From contig DAMDJY010000001.1 of the NCBI GenBank assembly GCA_032100225.1, positions 1 through 63,048 on the forward strand: a stretch of DNA of 63,048 nucleotides, given 5' to 3'. Made by a program: the position numbers and the translations under genes. The DNA is from Mobilicoccus sp032100225. GTDB taxonomy: Bacteria; Actinomycetota; Actinomycetes; Actinomycetales; Dermatophilaceae. Positions 60,801-63,048 of this stretch are shown in pieces. Position 1 is the stretch's first letter. The number at the start of each line of letters is the position of its first letter. The notes under the pieces were generated by a model. The model searched no databases. It had not been told where the DNA came from and saw only the letters and a list, made by a program, of their open reading frames with translations.

Positions 60801-60846
60801 AAAGCCCTGGTGAGAGCATGTTTCGACATGATTCTCGCCAGGGCTT
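60801..60846. terminator. Terminator after tRNA-Pro
   Basis: Arms of 20 bases at 60801-60820 and 60827-60846 pair with one or two mismatches around TTTCGA. The hairpin starts four bases after the tRNA. Confidence 0.9.
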
Positions 60847-60947
60847 CGTCGTGTCCGGAGCCGGTCGCCGTTGCCCGAGCTGAGGGCTGCGGCGGAACCT
60901 CGGCGAGTGTCGGCTTCGCGGGCGTCACGACGCGCTGTGGACGTTGA

Positions 60948-60980
60948 AGTGGACCAAAAAGTGCCTGTGGAGTGGACCAA
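60948..60980. repeat. Two AGTGGACCAA repeats resembling an insertion-sequence end
   Basis: AGTGGACCAA occurs at 60948-60957 and 60971-60980, followed by AAA and TTTT respectively. Short multiple repeats with a GTGGACCA core are a feature of IS21-family ends. No transposase gene or second end is visible, so this is at most a remnant. The ~250 bases between tRNA-Pro and the integrase hold no gene. Confidence 0.4.
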
Positions 60981-61042
60981 TTTTCGGGCAGGCGGGTGCT
61001 CCGGCCGGTGTTCGGGCGGCCGGAGCAGGGTGTCCGTGGGTG

Positions 61043-62233
61043 TCACAGGCGGGGTCCGTCGTGGCCGGCTGGCTCCCTTCTCGGCGACGGTGCGGAGAGG
61101 AACTTGTTGGCCTGCTTCGCGGCTGCGGCGAGGTGGCGGTGGTCGGAGTGCAGGTAGCCCTTGGTGGTCTCGATGGACTGGTGGCCGAGGATGCCTTGGA
61201 GCACGTGGAGCGGGATGCCGGCGTCGGCCATCCAGGTCGCCCCGGTGTGCCGGAGGCCGTGCCGGGTGAGGTCGTGGAGGCCGAGGCCTTGGACGAGGTC
61301 GTCCCAGCGGGTGGCGTCGCGGACGGTGGCGGTGGTGAGCACGCCCCCGCGTGGTCCGCGTAGCAGCGGGTCGTCGGGGTCTTTATCGCTGGTGAGGCGT
61401 TCGAGGATGGGTTCGAGGGCGTCGAGGATCGGGACGTAGCGGGCGCGGCGTCCCTTGGTCTGCTTGATGACCAGGCCGCCCTTGCCGGGGTAGTGCTGGC
61501 GCTCGATCTTCACGACCCGGTTGCGCCAGTCCACGTCCCCGGCGCGCAGGCCGGCGACCTCGGAGCTGCGGGCCGCGAGCAGCGCGGAGAGCATGACGTG
61601 GTCTGAGTAGGACTGGTGCACTTCGCCGCAGGCGTCGGCAAGTGTGCGGAGAGTGGCGAGGTCGGCGATGGCGTGGGCGCGCAGTGCTCCGGCGGTCTGG
61701 GTGACGTGCTTGCCGAGGTTGCGGCGGGCGCGGTGCTTGGCCGGGTTGACCGTGATGATGTCGTCGCGGACCGCCTCGTCCAGGACGCGCACGAGCGGGG
61801 CGATGGCGTTCTTGATGAGCGAGGCCGAGTGCTCGGTCTCCCATTGGTCGATGGTGCGGTCGATGATCCCGGCGGTGATCTTGACGAGCTGGAGGTGACC
61901 GAGCGCGGGCAGCACCCGAAGCCGCAGGCCGATGTCGTAGTTCTCGGCGGTGGAGGTCGGGTCCAGGCCCCGCTTCCACCGGTCGCCGATCGAGGCCGCG
62001 TAGGCGGCGAGGGTGACGGTGGTGTTCGTGCCAGTCTCGGTGGCCTTGCGCATCTGGTCGAAGAACTCCTCGACCTCGTCGGCGGTGCGGACGTGGCTGA
62101 CTCGGCCGACGCGCTTCTTGGTCGAGGGGTCGGTCCACCGGACCCGTGCGCGGAACCCGTCGAGCCGGCGTTCGACGTCGGTGGTCAGCCGCACCCCGAC
62201 CGGCGGCATGCGGCGGTTCCGCGGATCAGCCAT
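61043..62233 (-). CDS. int: Tyrosine-type site-specific integrase
   Basis: The 396-residue recombinase has an N-terminal arm-binding/AP2-like region, a core-binding helical domain (TVTLAAYAASIGDRWKRG region) and the catalytic domain: Arg in LLAARSSEVAGL, Lys in QTKGRRARYVPI, His and Arg in HGLRHTGATWM, His in LGHQSIETTKGY with the tyrosine in GYLHSD. All catalytic residues are present, so it may be active. It should integrate the element at the 3' end of tRNA-Pro. The start ATG overlaps the excisionase stop by eight bases. Confidence 0.93.
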   Translation of the reverse strand: MADPRNRRMPPVGVRLTTDVERRLDGFRARVRWTDPSTKKRVGRVSHVRTADEVEEFFDQMRKATETGTNTTVTLAAYAASIGDRWKRGLDPTSTAENYDIGLRLRVLPALGHLQLVKITAGIIDRTIDQWETEHSASLIKNAIAPLVRVLDEAVRDDIITVNPAKHRARRNLGKHVTQTAGALRAHAIADLATLRTLADACGEVHQSYSDHVMLSALLAARSSEVAGLRAGDVDWRNRVVKIERQHYPGKGGLVIKQTKGRRARYVPILDALEPILERLTSDKDPDDPLLRGPRGGVLTTATVRDATRWDDLVQGLGLHDLTRHGLRHTGATWMADAGIPLHVLQGILGHQSIETTKGYLHSDHRHLAAAAKQANKFLSAPSPRREPAGHDGPRL

Positions 62234-62438
62234 GGGCGTTCTCCTGCTCGCGCACCCAGGCCCGCACCGAGATCGGGTTGTAGCGGGAGACGCCGCCGAC
62301 CTGGAGGAACGGCGGGCCGATGCGTTCGCGTCGCCAGCGCGAGAGGGTGGCCTGGGAGACGTTCAGGTACTCCGAGACCTCCCGGGCGCACCACAGCGGT
62401 TCGACCGTGCCGACGCCACGTTCAACGATCTCGCTCAT
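62226..62438 (-). CDS. xis: Excisionase-type helix-turn-helix protein
   Basis: A 70-residue MerR/HTH_17-type DNA-binding protein: LWCAREVSEYLNVSQATLSRWRRERIGPPF is the winged helix (shown in the family's usual order, residues about 14-43), followed by SRYNPISVRAWVREQ. Such proteins steer the paired integrase toward excision. ATG 62438 is used; GTG 62447 is an alternative. It lies directly upstream of and overlaps int, and it overlaps the end of the DUF4913 reading frame. Confidence 0.85.
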   Translation of the reverse strand: MSEIVERGVGTVEPLWCAREVSEYLNVSQATLSRWRRERIGPPFLQVGGVSRYNPISVRAWVREQENAHG

Positions 62439-62968
62439 CGTGGTCACCAGCGACCAGCGCGGCGAAGAAGGCGTCTTCGGCTTCCTGCCGCCGGGCGACA
62501 TCGGCTTCCACGAAGGCGCGGAAGTCCTGCTCGCGGTCGGCGATCACGATGTCCTCGATCGCGGGTGCGGGGTCCTCGCCGGGCCAGGACGTCTGCCGGG
62601 TGGGGCGGTCGCGATCCAGGCGGGTGCCGGAGGCGGCGACCCAGTCCCGCAGCCGGGCGCGGGTGTCAGCGAAGTCACGGTGCCAACCGCTGGGTGCAGA
62701 CCCGTTCTGCTCGGGGTCGTAAGCGCACAGCCAGTGGATGTGCAGCGCCGACAGCTCCCACATCAGCTCGGAGTGCCGGTGCCAGAACGGCGGCACCACC
62801 GCTGCGGGCCTCGGCCTCCTCGGCGGTGAGCAGGTTCCAGTTCACCGGGTGCGGCGGCTCGGCGATCAGATCGGCGTCGACCTGCGGCCGCTCGCCCTCG
62901 TCCTCGTCTTCATCGAGTTCGTCCGGTTCGGGCTCGTCGAACTCCGGCGCCTCATCGCTGATGGTCAT
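62422..62968 (-). pseudogene. DUF4913-type element gene broken by a deletion and frameshift
   Basis: The first frame runs from ATG 62968 through an acidic leader (DEPEPDELDEDEDEGE) to VNWNLLTAEEAEA, then loses similarity near 62805. The family resumes one frame over at VVPPFWHRHSELMWELSALH and continues through YDPEQNGSAPSGWHRDFADTRARLRDWV to the stop at 62422. Related element proteins have about 20-25 residues between the two parts (a WVDWLRRTY-like segment) that are missing here. So a short deletion removed these and shifted the frame. Without it the product would be one protein of about 205 residues. Its role in such elements is not known. Confidence 0.7.
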
Positions 62969-62978
62969 GGCCGGGGCC

Positions 62979-63048
62979 TCACATGCCCGGCGACGGCGCC
63001 GCACTCGGCGCCGGCCGGCGTTCCTCGACCCGCTCGGGCGCCGCCCGG
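62979..63048 (-). CDS. C-terminal end of an unidentified element gene
   Basis: A minus-strand frame enters at the window edge and ends at TGA 62979-62981, reading RAAPERVEERRPAPSAAPSPGM. It stops 10 bases before the DUF4913-type start, with GAGG between as a ribosome site, a spacing typical of an operon. Only 22 residues are visible, Pro/Ala/Arg-rich, and no family can be named. Confidence 0.4.
   Translation of the reverse strand, partial: RAAPERVEERRPAPSAAPSPGM

Larger units (their letters stand above)
60797..63048. mobile_element. End of an integrative element next to tRNA-Pro
   Basis: From the 3' end of tRNA-Pro to the window edge there is a tyrosine integrase, an overlapping excisionase-type gene and a broken DUF4913-type gene, all on the minus strand with the integrase nearest the tRNA. 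This order and the tRNA target are typical of actinobacterial integrative and conjugative elements. The other end and any replication or transfer genes lie outside the window, so neither size nor mobility can be judged. The exact attachment core is not resolved because the second copy is not visible. Confidence 0.75.

Overview
The window is about 63 kb of very GC-rich DNA with dense, often overlapping genes, frequent GTG starts and many apparently leaderless messages. Gene content and order match a high-GC actinobacterium, most likely of the Micrococcales. Long blocks follow the order familiar from Mycobacterium and relatives: dxs / RNase D / DUF3000 / hemE / hemQ / msrB; thrS / HIT / pgsA / pdxS / pdxT / yebC / ruvCAB / yajC-secD-secF / apt / relA / metallo-hydrolase / hisS; and xerD / parA / scpA / scpB / pseudouridine synthase / cmk / der. 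Species cannot be named from the sequence alone.

Region by region. 1-20.6 kb holds the end of dxs, a DNA-binding-domain MurA fusion, a fatty-acid beta-oxidation pair (fadA-fadB) with a candidate operator, RNase D, haem genes hemE and hemQ separated by two membrane-protein genes, msrB, a stand-alone LigD-type polymerase facing an ATP-dependent DNA ligase, a lipase-like hydrolase coupled to a lysine-tailed PPK2 kinase, and glgX. 20.6-23.9 kb is a tRNA cluster (Gly, Cys, Val, then another Val) with two small genes, an rRNA methyltransferase and a MOSC protein. 24-34.7 kb runs from thrS to yebC and contains a badly damaged ornithine aminotransferase gene and an EF-G paralogue. 34.7-44.6 kb is ruvCAB under a clear LexA box, the Sec translocase accessory genes, apt and relA. 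44.7-50.4 kb has a DUF349 gene crossed by a 52-base run of N, an ABC-F ATPase, a metallo-hydrolase and hisS. 50.5-60.5 kb is a mostly co-directional xerD-parA-scpAB-rluB-tyrA-cmk-der series, interrupted by a carbonic anhydrase on the other strand.

The right end (60.6-63.0 kb) is accessory DNA. An integrase and an excisionase-like gene lie beyond an intact tRNA-Pro, as in actinobacterial integrative elements. A second tRNA-Pro copy just upstream keeps a normal 5' half but has an unrecognisable 3' half. A DUF4913-type gene in the element is broken by a small deletion and frameshift, and a repeat resembling an IS21-type end lies between the tRNA and the integrase.

Most of the window is housekeeping. 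The parts that deserve a second look are the broken rocD, the tandem tRNA-Pro/integrase junction, the XRE-MurA fusion with a palindrome at its start codon, the histone-like tail on PPK2, and the reduced pgsA-pdxS interval. I saw no CRISPR array and nothing I could defend as a wholly new multi-gene system.
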